From Rubrivivax sp. (GTDB taxonomy: Bacteria; Pseudomonadota; Gammaproteobacteria; Burkholderiales; Burkholderiaceae_C): DNA of 6,768 bases. Location: NCBI GenBank assembly GCA_030693565.1, contig JAUYAJ010000207.1:1-6768 (forward strand), written 5' to 3'. Position 1 is the first letter of the stretch, and each line of letters opens with the position of its first letter. The notes under the pieces were generated by a model, which ran no database searches, was not told the origin of the DNA, and saw nothing but the letters and a program-made list of their open reading frames with translations. Position numbers and translations under genes: made by a program. Below, in pieces: positions 1 to 6,119 of this stretch.

Positions 1-1210
1 GCCGCGGTTCGGCCAGCAAGGCCTTGACCAGTGGGCACAGGATGTCGGCGATCTGCATCGCTTCGTCGGCGCTCAGGATCAGCGCCGGCACCAGACGGAT
101 CACGCGGTCGGCGGTGACGCTGATCAGCAGCCCGGCCTCGGCGGCGCGGCCGAGCAAGGCGCCGCAAGGGCGGTCGAGCTCGATGCCGATCATCAGCCCG
201 GCGCCGCGGATATCGGTGACGCCAGCGACGCCGTCGAATTCCTTGTGCAGCCGCGCCATCAGCAGGGCGCCGACAGTGGCGGCGTTGGCCATCAGGCCGT
301 CCTCTTCCATGATGCGCAGCGTCTCGACGCCGGCGCGCATCGCCAGCGGGTTGCCGCCGAAAGTGGTGCCGTGGTTGCCCGGGCCGAGCACGCGCGTGGC
401 CTTCGGCCCGGTGACGATGGCCCCAACCGGCACGCCCGAGCCCAGCCCCTTGGCCAGCGGCATGACGTCGGGCTGGATGCCGGCCCACGGGTGGGCAACC
501 CACGTGCCGGTGCGGCCGATGCCGCACGGCACTTCGTCGAGCATCAGCAGCCAGTCGCGTTCGTCGCAGATCCGGCGCAGGCCTTGCAGATAGTCGCTGC
601 GGCTGGGGTTGACGCCGCCTTCGCCCTGGATGGTCTCCAGGAACACGGCAACGACGTTCGGGCGGCTGCGCGCCACGGCTTCGATTGCCGCCAGGTCGTT
701 CAGCGGCACGCGCACGAATCCTTCGACCAGCGGGCCGAAGCCGGCCTGGACCTTGGGGTTGCCGGTGGCCGACAGCGTGGCGATCGAGCGGCCGTGGAAA
801 GCGGCTTCGTAGACGATGATCTCCGGGCGATCGACGCCGCGGTCATGGCCGTACTTGCGCGCGATCTTCAGCGCGCCTTCGTTGGCTTCGAGGCCGGAAT
901 TGCAGAAGAAGGCCGCTTCCAGGCCGGAGATTTCGCACAGCTTGGCGGCAAGTTGCTCCTGCAGCGGCACCTGGTAGTAGTTGGAGGTGTGGATCAGCTT
1001 GGCGATCTGCTCCTGCAGTGCCGGCACCAGCTTGGCATGGCCATGGCCGAGCGTGTTGACGGCGATGCCGGCCAGCGCGTCAAGGTACTTGCGGCCCTCG
1101 GTGTCCCACAGCCAGCAGCCGCGGCCGTGCGAGAGCGCCATCGGCAGTCGGCCGTAGGTGTTCATCACGTGTGGCATTGGCGAGGTGACGGCGGGGTCGG
1201 GAGCGTTCAT
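1..1210 (-). CDS. argD: Acetylornithine aminotransferase (partial, C-terminus off the left edge)
   Basis: PLP-dependent class-III (fold type I) aminotransferase of arginine synthesis. It interconverts N-acetylglutamate semialdehyde and N-acetylornithine with glutamate as amino donor; many homologues also serve as succinyldiaminopimelate aminotransferase in lysine synthesis. It is cytosolic. 403 codons are visible with no stop; family members are about 395-405 residues, so only a few are missing. Visible landmarks are FFCNSGLEANEGALK (around 115-130), the FHGRS segment, ETIQGEGG (around 190), the PLP-ring aspartate D225 in LDEV, and the Schiff-base lysine K254 in PLAKGLGSG, followed by GNHGTTFGGNPLA. 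The D225-K254 spacing fits E. coli ArgD. The start at 1210 is supported by an upstream GAGGA. Oddity: residue 228, three after D225, is proline (codon ccg, 527-529) where the family has glutamine (DEVQ). The nearby AHPW also has proline where relatives usually have glutamine. Family assignment is very secure; full activity is less so. Confidence 0.95.
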   Translation of the reverse strand, partial: MNAPDPAVTSPMPHVMNTYGRLPMALSHGRGCWLWDTEGRKYLDALAGIAVNTLGHGHAKLVPALQEQIAKLIHTSNYYQVPLQEQLAAKLCEISGLEAAFFCNSGLEANEGALKIARKYGHDRGVDRPEIIVYEAAFHGRSIATLSATGNPKVQAGFGPLVEGFVRVPLNDLAAIEAVARSRPNVVAVFLETIQGEGGVNPSRSDYLQGLRRICDERDWLLMLDEVPCGIGRTGTWVAHPWAGIQPDVMPLAKGLGSGVPVGAIVTGPKATRVLGPGNHGTTFGGNPLAMRAGVETLRIMEEDGLMANAATVGALLMARLHKEFDGVAGVTDIRGAGLMIGIELDRPCGALLGRAAEAGLLISVTADRVIRLVPALILSADEAMQIADILCPLVKALLAEPR

Positions 1211-1217
1211 TGAGGGG

Positions 1218-1223
1218 TCCTCA
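1218..1223 (-). promoter_or_regulatory. Shine-Dalgarno site of argD
   Basis: Read on the minus strand, TGAGGA ends 7 nt before the ATG at 1210. It is the clearest ribosome-binding site in the window and supports the chosen argD start. Confidence 0.6.
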
Positions 1224-1255
1224 TGCGCAGGAATGCAGCCAGATCGGCCGCTTCG

Positions 1256-1261
1256 ATTCTA
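1256..1261 (-). promoter_or_regulatory. Possible -10 element of the argD promoter
   Basis: On the minus strand TAGAAT matches the sigma-70 -10 consensus at 5 of 6 positions and lies about 46 bp upstream of the argD start. I could not find a good -35 hexamer at 16-18 bp (the 17-bp position reads GATGTT), so this is a weak call based on one element. I saw no clear operator in this 96-bp divergent region. Confidence 0.3.
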
Positions 1262-1306
1262 GAGCGATGATGCGACGCAACATCGGCAAGGCACAATCCA
1301 GTCTCG

Positions 1307-1639
1307 ATGAATCAGCCCAAACCGCGCCAAGTTTTCATCCAGGGGCTGACCCGGGACGGCCGCTCGTTCCGCCCCAGCGACTGGGCCGAGCGGCTGGCCG
1401 GTGCGATGTCGTGTTTCCGCCCGGGTGGCGGGCGCGGCGGCATCGGTGCCTTCATCGGCTATTCGCCGTATTGCGTGCCGCGCGCGATCAACGGCGTCAA
1501 GTGCGTCATCGTCAGCGAAGCGCTGAAGGACATCGAGCCGATGGCCTGGGACTTCGTGATGAACTTCGCCCGCGACAACGAACTGCAGGTCGTCGAGGCT
1601 TGTCTGATGCCCGAGGACGTGCCGCCGGCAGTGGCTTGA
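1307..1639 (+). CDS. DUF3579 family protein of unknown function
   Basis: A 110-residue protein recognised as DUF3579, a small conserved family found mainly in betaproteobacteria and often encoded near arginine-synthesis genes and rpsT. No biochemical role is known to me. It has no signal peptide or membrane segment and is probably cytosolic. Visible features are the N-terminal FIQGLTRDGRSFRPSDWAERL, a glycine-rich PGGGRGGIGAFIGYSP (around 39-54), a conserved CV pair (around 56), and IEPMAWDFVMNFARDNEL (around 81-98), which looks helical. The length is typical, so the gene looks intact. The ATG at 1307 begins the conserved N-terminus (MNQPKPRQVFIQG); the upstream ribosome-binding site is poor. 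It is divergent from argD and convergent with rpsT, so it is probably transcribed alone from the 96-bp gap to its left. No U-tract terminator is visible on its own strand. Confidence 0.85.
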   Translation: MNQPKPRQVFIQGLTRDGRSFRPSDWAERLAGAMSCFRPGGGRGGIGAFIGYSPYCVPRAINGVKCVIVSEALKDIEPMAWDFVMNFARDNELQVVEACLMPEDVPPAVA

Positions 1640-1642
1640 CGG

Positions 1643-1737
1643 CAGGCGCCAATGTCGACGGGCGCGCATAGCGGGCCAAGAATGACGAAAGGCCCGCAAT
1701 GTGGGCCAGAAAAGACGAAGGGCCCGCATTGCGGGCC
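1643..1737. repeat. 30-bp tandem repeat, about 3.2 copies, each with a hairpin
   Basis: Two good copies (1673-1702 and 1703-1732) share the plan GGGCCA, then a GACGAA core, then GGCCCGCA, and end in TG plus one base. A decayed copy at 1643-1672 keeps about 18 of 30 positions, and a fourth starts as GGGCC at 1733-1737. Each junction can form a stem with a 3-nt loop; loop centres are at 1669, 1699 and 1729, exactly 30 bp apart. The array fills most of the gap between the convergent DUF3579 and rpsT genes. Confidence 0.75.
1678..1707 (-). terminator. Second terminator-like hairpin, repeat copy of the first
   Basis: The stem is 1691-1697 with 1701-1707 and loop 1698-1700. Five GC pairs form the base; one pair near the loop is G-U on the plus strand and an A-C mismatch on the minus strand. 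On the minus strand it is followed by TTTCGTCATTCTT, a U-rich tail like that of the first copy. It probably acts as a back-up terminator for rpsT. A third, poorer hairpin (1661-1677, one G-G mismatch) has no U-rich tail. Confidence 0.5.
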
Positions 1738-1739
1738 CT
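1708..1739 (-). terminator. Rho-independent terminator of rpsT (first, strongest copy)
   Basis: A perfect 9-bp stem (AGGGCCCGC pairing with GCGGGCCCT, 1719-1727 with 1731-1739) closes a 3-nt loop. On the minus strand the stem is followed by the U-rich run TTCGTCTTTTCT, overlapping its last T. It starts 28 bp after the rpsT stop codon. On the plus strand the stem is followed by C and G rather than T, so it points toward rpsT transcripts. Confidence 0.75.
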
Positions 1740-1766
1740 GTCGCGGGTCAGCCAGAGACCGGTGGA

Positions 1767-2069
1767 TCAGGCGGCGAGCGCCAGCGCCTTGACCTTGGCG
1801 GACAGGCGGCTCTTCAGGCGAGCTGACTTGTTCTTGTGGAAGATGCCCTTTTCGGCCACCGAATCCATCACGCTCTGGGCCGACTTGAAGACGGCGGCCG
1901 CTGCGGCCTTGTCGCCGGCGACAACGGCTTTTTGCACGTTCTTGACGACGGTGCGAAAGCGCGAGCGCAGCGAGGTGTTGGCGGCGTTCAGCAGCACGTC
2001 CTGGCGGGCGCGCTTGCGGCCCGAGGCGAGGCGAACGGTTTTCTTCTTGGCTTTGGACGAAGTGGCCAT
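1767..2069 (-). CDS. rpsT: 30S ribosomal protein S20
   Basis: Small basic protein that binds 16S rRNA early in 30S assembly. The gene encodes 100 residues, starting MATSSKAKKKTVRLASGRKR and ending in an alanine-rich tail. S20 hallmarks are the lysine/arginine-rich N-terminus, the NAANTSLRSRFRT segment (around 28-40), the AVVAGDKAAAAAVFKSAQ helix, and GIFHKNKSARLKSRLSAKVKAL near the C-terminus. It is longer than E. coli S20 (87 residues), as is usual in Burkholderiales. An in-frame upstream ATG at 2117 would add 16 residues unlike the family and would lie upstream of the predicted transcription start, so I chose 2069. No strong Shine-Dalgarno site precedes this ATG; in E. coli rpsT is translationally autoregulated by S20 and also starts weakly, so feedback control is plausible but not shown here. 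It is monocistronic, with its own promoter and terminators. Confidence 0.96.
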   Translation of the reverse strand: MATSSKAKKKTVRLASGRKRARQDVLLNAANTSLRSRFRTVVKNVQKAVVAGDKAAAAAVFKSAQSVMDSVAEKGIFHKNKSARLKSRLSAKVKALALAA

Positions 2070-2107
2070 GCTGTGAGTTTGCGGATTGGCTGATGCAAAG
2101 AGGATCG

Positions 2108-2136
2108 AGTATAGCACGCAACGCGCCGAATGCCAG
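2108..2136 (-). promoter_or_regulatory. Sigma-70 promoter of rpsT
   Basis: On the minus strand, -35 CTGGCA (2131-2136; 4 of 6 matches to TTGACA) is separated by 17 bp from -10 TATACT (2108-2113; 5 of 6). TG one base before the -10 makes it an extended -10. Transcription would start near 2101, giving a leader of about 30 nt before the ATG at 2069. This is the best promoter in the window. Confidence 0.7.
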
Positions 2137-2176
2137 GGTTCGTGAGTCGACGCTCACATATCGGCCTGCCAGGCGG

Positions 2177-2201
2177 TGCTGGCGCGGCGCTCGCGCCGGC
2201 A
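2177..2201. repeat. 10-bp inverted repeat just upstream of the murJ -10
   Basis: Half-sites TGCTGGCGCG (2177-2186) and CGCGCCGGCA (2192-2201) pair at 9 of 10 positions by Watson-Crick rules, plus one G-T, around a 5-base spacer. The right arm covers where a -35 hexamer for the TATAAT at 2215 would lie. It could be an operator, or simply a product of GC-rich sequence. Confidence 0.4.
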
Positions 2202-2214
2202 GGGGTGGCCTCCC

Positions 2215-2220
2215 TATAAT
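2215..2220 (+). promoter_or_regulatory. -10 element of the putative murJ promoter
   Basis: A perfect TATAAT stands out in otherwise very GC-rich sequence, 87 bp before the murJ ATG. Transcription would start near 2227 and give a leader of about 80 nt. No recognisable -35 is present: the 17-bp position reads CGCGCC and lies inside the inverted repeat. The promoter may therefore need an activator or be modest in strength. It would drive murJ and probably the four genes after it. Confidence 0.55.
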
Positions 2221-2307
2221 CCGCCGCCTGCCCAGGCGCCGGCGCCGACTTCCGTGCACGCCGTCCCGCCGTGCGCGCGCCAGCGCCGCCAGCCGGGCGC
2301 GCTCCTG

Positions 2308-3864
2308 ATGAACCTGCTCAAGGCTGCCTCCACCGTTTCATTGCTGACGCTGCTGTCCCGCGTCACCGGGCTCGTGCGCGAGCAACTGATTGCCGCCAGC
2401 TTCGGCGCCAGCGCCGCCACCGACGCTTTCAACGTCGCCTTCCGCATCCCCAACTTGTTTCGCCGCCTGTTCGCCGAAGGCGCGTTCTCGCAGGCCTTCG
2501 TGCCGCTGCTGGCCGCCACCCGCGAGCGTGAGGGCGACGCGGTGACGCTGCGGCTGATCGACGCCGTGGCCACCGTGCTGGTCTGGGTACTGCTGCTGGT
2601 GTGCGCGCTGGGCGTCATCGGCGCGCCGCTGCTGGTGTGGGCGATGGCGGCCGGGCTGAAGGAGCTCGACAGCGCAGCGACGATGACTCGCTGGATGTTT
2701 CCCTACATCGGTTTCATGTCGATGGTGGCCCTGAGCGCCGGCATCCTCAACACCTGGCAGCGCTTTGCGGTGCCGGCGGTGACGCCGGTGCTGCTGAACC
2801 TGTGCGTCATCGGCGCCGCCTGGTGGGGCGCGCCGCAGTTCGCCGCCTGGGGCATTCCGCCGATCTACGCCTTGGCCGGCGGCGTCATGCTGGGCGGCGT
2901 GCTGCAAGCGGCGGTGCAGGTGCCGGCGCTGGCGCGCATCGGCTGCCTGCCGCGCATCGGCCTGAGTCCGGGCGCCGTGCTGGCAGCCTGGCGCCACCCC
3001 GGTGTGCGCCATGTGCTGCGCATGATGGCGCCGGCGCTGCTGGGGGTGTCGGTGGCGCAGATCTCGCTGCTGATCAATACCCAGATCGCCTCCCACGTCG
3101 GCGTCGGCGCGGTGTCCTGGCTGACCTATGCCGACCGGCTGATGGAGTTCCCGACCGGCTTGCTCGGCGTTGCCCTGGGCGTCGTGCTGCTGCCGCGGCT
3201 GACGGCGGCCAAGGGGCGCGACGACCCGCAGGCCTATTCGGACCTGCTCGACTGGGGTTTGCGCATGGCGGTGCTGCTGGCGCTGCCGTGTGCGGTGGCC
3301 TTGCTGGTGTTCCCGCACGCGCTGGTGGCGGTGCTGTACCACTACGGCGAGTTCGCCGGCAGCGACGTCAGCCAGACCGTGCGCGCGCTGCGCGGCTACG
3401 GCATCGGCTTGATCGGCCTCATCGGCGTCAAGGTGCTGGCGCCGGCCTTCTACGCCCGCCACGACATCGCCACGCCGGTGAAGATCGCCGTCGGCGTGCT
3501 CATCGCCACCCAGGTGATGAACGTCTTCTTCGTGCCCTGGATAGGCCACGCCGGGCTGGCGCTGTCGATCGGCCTGGGCGCCCTGGTCAACGCCGGGCTG
3601 CTGCTGGCCGGGCTGCTGCGCAGCGGCATCTACCAGCCGCAGCCGGGCTGGGCCGGCTTCGGTGCGCGGGTCGTGCTGGCCTGCGCCATGCTGGCAGCGC
3701 TGCTGGCCTGGGCCGGGCAGGCCGTCGACTGGATCGGCCTGCAGGCCAGCTGGGGCCAGCGCGCCGGCTGGATGGCTGCGGTGCTGGCCGGCGCGGCGGC
3801 GCTGTACTTCGCCGTGCTGCGGCTCAGCGGTCTGAACCTGCGCCAGTTCGTGCGCCGCGGCTGA
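2308..3864 (+). CDS. murJ: Lipid II flippase MurJ (MviN)
   Basis: Inner-membrane MOP-superfamily protein that flips undecaprenyl-linked peptidoglycan precursor (lipid II) to the periplasmic face, an essential step of cell-wall synthesis. The product is 518 residues, the normal length. Nearly the whole protein is hydrophobic segments, consistent with the 14 transmembrane helices of the family; clear ones lie near residues 88-113 and 130-150. Residues known to be important in E. coli MurJ are present at the same numbers: R18, R24, D39 and R52. The counterpart of E. coli R270 is R277 in YADRLMEFP. The PAVTPVLLN segment is also typical. The start at 2308 begins the canonical MNLLKAASTVSLLTLLSRVTG; a 44-residue in-frame extension from 2176 is proline- and arginine-rich, unlike MurJ, and begins upstream of the TATAAT. 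The Shine-Dalgarno site is poor. It is first in a five-gene run, 19 bp before the next gene. Confidence 0.96.
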   Translation: MNLLKAASTVSLLTLLSRVTGLVREQLIAASFGASAATDAFNVAFRIPNLFRRLFAEGAFSQAFVPLLAATREREGDAVTLRLIDAVATVLVWVLLLVCALGVIGAPLLVWAMAAGLKELDSAATMTRWMFPYIGFMSMVALSAGILNTWQRFAVPAVTPVLLNLCVIGAAWWGAPQFAAWGIPPIYALAGGVMLGGVLQAAVQVPALARIGCLPRIGLSPGAVLAAWRHPGVRHVLRMMAPALLGVSVAQISLLINTQIASHVGVGAVSWLTYADRLMEFPTGLLGVALGVVLLPRLTAAKGRDDPQAYSDLLDWGLRMAVLLALPCAVALLVFPHALVAVLYHYGEFAGSDVSQTVRALRGYGIGLIGLIGVKVLAPAFYARHDIATPVKIAVGVLIATQVMNVFFVPWIGHAGLALSIGLGALVNAGLLLAGLLRSGIYQPQPGWAGFGARVVLACAMLAALLAWAGQAVDWIGLQASWGQRAGWMAAVLAGAAALYFAVLRLSGLNLRQFVRRG

Positions 3865-3883
3865 CCTAAACTCGCGCCCACCC

Positions 3884-4747
3884 ATGGCCGGTTCGCTGCA
3901 CTTCGAAGTCCCCACAGCGCTGCAGTACTTTGCCGCGCTGGTGGCCGACGATGCCAGCTTCTCGGTGCTGGAAGCCGCCGCCGCCGTGGCCCAGGACGAC
4001 GACCCTGGGCTCGACACGCTGGCGGTGCTGGCGCAGGTCGACACCCTGGCCGACCGCCTGCGCCGGCGCCTGCCGGCCGATGCCGCGCCGGTCCAGCGTC
4101 TGCGACTGATGAACCGCTATTTCTTTGAGGAGCTGGGATTCGCCGGCAACGTCAACGACTATTACGACCGCCGCAACAGCTACCTGCCAGAGGTGCTGCG
4201 GTCGCGCCGCGGCATCCCCATCACGCTGGCGCTGCTCTACGTCGAGATCGCCGGCCAGGTTGGCTTGTCGGCCTGCGGGGTGTCGTTTCCGGGCCATTTC
4301 CTGGTCAAGCTGCGGATGCCGCGCGGCGAGGTCGTGCTCGACCCCTTCAGCGGCCATTCCTTGTCGCGCGACGACCTCGACGAGCGGCTGCTGCCCTATC
4401 GCGAGCAGCAAGGCCTGGTCGGCGACTTCGAGGCCCCGCTCGGGCTCTTTCTGCAGCCGGCGACGCCGCGCGACATCATCGCCCGCTTGCTGCGCAATCT
4501 GAAGGCGGTGCACCGCAGCGCGGCCGACAATGCACGCTTGCTGGCGGTGCTCGAGCGGCTGGTCATCCTGCTGCCCCAGGCCTGGGAAGAGCGCCGCGAT
4601 CGCGGCCTGGCATTGGCTGCGCTGGGCCGCCATGGCGCCGCCGCGGAGGATCTGGCCGCCTACCTGGCGCAGCGGCCGGACGCCGCCGATGCCCCGGCGC
4701 TGCAACGCCAGCTGGCTACGCTGAACCAGCGCCCGCGGCTGCATTGA
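3884..4747 (+). CDS. SirB1-type transglutaminase-like/TPR protein
   Basis: A 287-residue soluble protein of the SirB1 family: a transglutaminase-like core (Transglut_core2) followed by a TPR-like helical tail. The biochemical role is unknown; the name comes from a Salmonella locus first linked to invasion regulation. The diagnostic core runs from NRYFFEELGFAGNVNDYYD (around 74-92) through RRGIPITLALLYVEIAGQVG to FPGHFLVKL, with the conserved histidine at H138. The C-terminal 90 residues (ARLLAVLERLVILLPQ onward) look like paired helices of a TPR. The segment where classical transglutaminases carry the catalytic cysteine reads GIPITLALLY, without cysteine; the only cysteine is C131, just before the GHF motif. 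The protein may thus be a binding rather than catalytic domain, as seems common in the family. The ATG at 3884 is 19 bp after murJ with no clear Shine-Dalgarno site. It is probably co-transcribed with murJ and hda. Confidence 0.85.
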   Translation: MAGSLHFEVPTALQYFAALVADDASFSVLEAAAAVAQDDDPGLDTLAVLAQVDTLADRLRRRLPADAAPVQRLRLMNRYFFEELGFAGNVNDYYDRRNSYLPEVLRSRRGIPITLALLYVEIAGQVGLSACGVSFPGHFLVKLRMPRGEVVLDPFSGHSLSRDDLDERLLPYREQQGLVGDFEAPLGLFLQPATPRDIIARLLRNLKAVHRSAADNARLLAVLERLVILLPQAWEERRDRGLALAALGRHGAAAEDLAAYLAQRPDAADAPALQRQLATLNQRPRLH

Positions 4748-4764
4748 GCGCCGCCACCGTGACG

Positions 4765-5454
4765 ATGAAACAGATTCCACTGCCGATCGGCCCCGAGCCG
4801 CTGCCCACCTTCGAGAGCTTTCACAGCGCCGGCAATGCCGCCGCGCTGGCCCATCTGCGCGCGCTCGTCATGCCGGCGGCGCCGGTCTATCTGTGGGGCG
4901 GGCCAGGCAGTGGCAAGACGCACTTGCTGCGTGCGCTCGCCCATGCCTGCCAGCAAAGCGGCCAGCGCGTGGGCTGGTTCGACGCCGCCAGCGCGCTGCC
5001 GTGGACGCTGGCGCCGGACTGGGCGCTGGTGGTGATCGACCGCTGCGACGCGCTCGACGCCCAGGCCCAGCAAGCCGCGTTCACCGTATTCGTCGAGGCC
5101 GGCACCCATGGTGTGCAGGTGGCGGCGGCGGGCCGCGTGCCGCCGGTCGACCTGACGGTGCGCGAGGACTTGCGCAGCCGCCTCGGCTGGGGCCATGTGT
5201 TCGCGCTGCAGCCGCCCACCGACAGCGAGACCCGGGCGGCGCTGCGGCGCGAGGCCGACCGCCGCGGCATTTTTCTGTCCGACGAGGTGATGGACCACCT
5301 GCAGACGCGTTTTGCGCGCGACCTGGGCAGCTTGATGGGTTTGCTCGACCGCCTGGACCGCTTCGCGTTGGCGCGTTCGCGCCCGGTGACGGTGCCGCTG
5401 CTGCGCCAGATGCTGGCCGAGGAAGGCCCGCCGGCGGGCGGCGCGGCGCCATGA
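4765..5454 (+). CDS. hda: DnaA regulatory inactivator Hda
   Basis: A DnaA-related AAA+ protein of 229 residues (E. coli Hda is 233). With the DNA-loaded beta clamp it stimulates ATP hydrolysis by DnaA and so blocks re-initiation at oriC. The N-terminal QIPLPI (residues 3-8) matches the QxxLPx clamp-binding motif, which separates Hda from DnaA. The Walker A is GGPGSGKT (45-52, K51), the Walker B is VVID (D92), and SRLGWG (R139) corresponds to the Box VII arginine finger (R153 in E. coli). RDLGSLMGLLDRLD matches the lid region. There is no C-terminal DNA-binding domain, as expected. After D92 comes arginine rather than the second acidic residue of DnaA; E. coli Hda also lacks it. I chose ATG 4765 because the clamp motif follows directly; GTG 4759 and TTG 4744 are in-frame alternatives, the latter overlapping the previous stop. 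The gap from the SirB1-type gene is 17 bp, and the stop overlaps the next start as ATGA. Confidence 0.9.
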   Translation: MKQIPLPIGPEPLPTFESFHSAGNAAALAHLRALVMPAAPVYLWGGPGSGKTHLLRALAHACQQSGQRVGWFDAASALPWTLAPDWALVVIDRCDALDAQAQQAAFTVFVEAGTHGVQVAAAGRVPPVDLTVREDLRSRLGWGHVFALQPPTDSETRAALRREADRRGIFLSDEVMDHLQTRFARDLGSLMGLLDRLDRFALARSRPVTVPLLRQMLAEEGPPAGGAAP

Positions 5455-6119
5455 AGCTGGCCTTGTTCGACCTCGATGGCACGCTGCTGCCGAACGACTC
5501 CGACCACGCTTTCGGCGAATTCCTGGTCGGCCTGGGCTGGGCCGATGGCCAGGCCTTCAAGCAGCGCAACGACGCCTTCTACGCCGACTACCTGGCCGGC
5601 CAGCTCGACATGGCGGCCTACGTGGCCTTCGCCACCGCGCCTTGGCGCGAGCGCGGCGCTGATGAACTCGCCGCCGCGCGCCAGCGCTTCGTCGACGAGG
5701 TGGTGCGCCCGGCGCTGCACCCGGCGGCGCTGGCGCTGGTGCGCCAGCACCAGCGCGCCGGCGACCGCGTCGCCATCGTCACCGCCACCAACGAGTTCGT
5801 GACGCGGCCGATTGCCAGCTTGTTCGGCGTTGCCGAGCTGATCGCCACCGAGCTCGAGCGCGATGGCAGCGGCCGCGTCACCGGGGCGATCCGCGGCGTG
5901 CCGTCGTTCCGTGATGGCAAGATCACCCGCGTACACCAGTGGCTGGCCGACCAGGGCAGCCGCTGGGATGACTTCGAGCGCACCGTGTTCTACAGCGACT
6001 CGACCAACGACCTGCCGCTGCTGGAGGTCGTCAGCGACCCGGTGGCCACCAACCCCGGACCAGCCCTGGCGCGCATCGCGCGCGAACGCGGCTGGCCCAT
6101 CCTGAGCCTGTTCACATGA
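5451..6119 (+). CDS. HAD-IB family phosphatase (PSPase-like hydrolase)
   Basis: A 222-residue cytosolic haloacid-dehalogenase hydrolase of subfamily IB, the phosphoserine-phosphatase-like group. All four HAD motifs are present: motif I DLDGTLL (nucleophile D7, acid/base D9), motif II IVTATN (T111), motif III lysine K157 in RDGKITR, and motif IV YSDSTNDLPLLE (Mg2+-binding D183 and D187). Between motifs I and II lies a helical cap of about 90 residues. The enzyme should be an Mg2+-dependent phosphomonoesterase, but the substrate cannot be read from sequence. Phosphoserine, histidinol phosphate or another small phosphate are possible; I would not call it serB. The ATG at 5451 lies within ATGA at the end of hda and there is no Shine-Dalgarno site, suggesting translational coupling. 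Its own stop overlaps the pcnB start in the same way, so it sits tightly between hda and pcnB. Confidence 0.88.
   Translation: MKLALFDLDGTLLPNDSDHAFGEFLVGLGWADGQAFKQRNDAFYADYLAGQLDMAAYVAFATAPWRERGADELAAARQRFVDEVVRPALHPAALALVRQHQRAGDRVAIVTATNEFVTRPIASLFGVAELIATELERDGSGRVTGAIRGVPSFRDGKITRVHQWLADQGSRWDDFERTVFYSDSTNDLPLLEVVSDPVATNPGPALARIARERGWPILSLFT

Noticed and set aside
245..1213. A 322-codon open frame antisense to argD
   Set aside because: Low-complexity Q/R/A/G/V translation, fully inside a gene with intact aminotransferase motifs on the other strand.
1292..1297. CACAAT as a -10 element for the DUF3579 gene
   Set aside because: Only 4 of 6 matches, no -35 at a proper distance, and it would place the transcript start almost at the ATG.
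2235..2246. Palindrome GGCGCCGGCGCC in the murJ leader
   Set aside because: Short GC-only palindromes are common at this base composition and nothing around it gives it a role.
1459..2259. A 266-codon minus-strand frame containing repeats of the form GPxCGPFV
   Set aside because: The protein repeats are only the translation of the 30-bp terminator repeat; the frame crosses DUF3579 antisense and rpsT out of frame.
2176..2307. An N-terminal extension of MurJ by 44 residues
   Set aside because: The extension is proline/arginine-rich, unlike the family, and would begin upstream of the TATAAT at 2215; the canonical MurJ start is at 2308.
2601..3869. A 422-codon open frame on the same strand as murJ in another frame
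   Set aside because: The composition is arginine, glycine and alanine without domains; it is a frame shadow of murJ, whose transmembrane protein reads cleanly through.
2338..4044. A 568-codon open frame antisense to murJ
   Set aside because: It is rich in H, Q, R, G and A, with no recognisable domain, and is complementary to a secure murJ. Long antisense frames are expected at this G+C.
4893..6119. A 408-codon frame that could suggest a fusion upstream of the HAD phosphatase
   Set aside because: The first 186 codons are the out-of-frame shadow of hda; the HAD protein starts canonically at ATG 5451 with MKLALFDLDGTLL.
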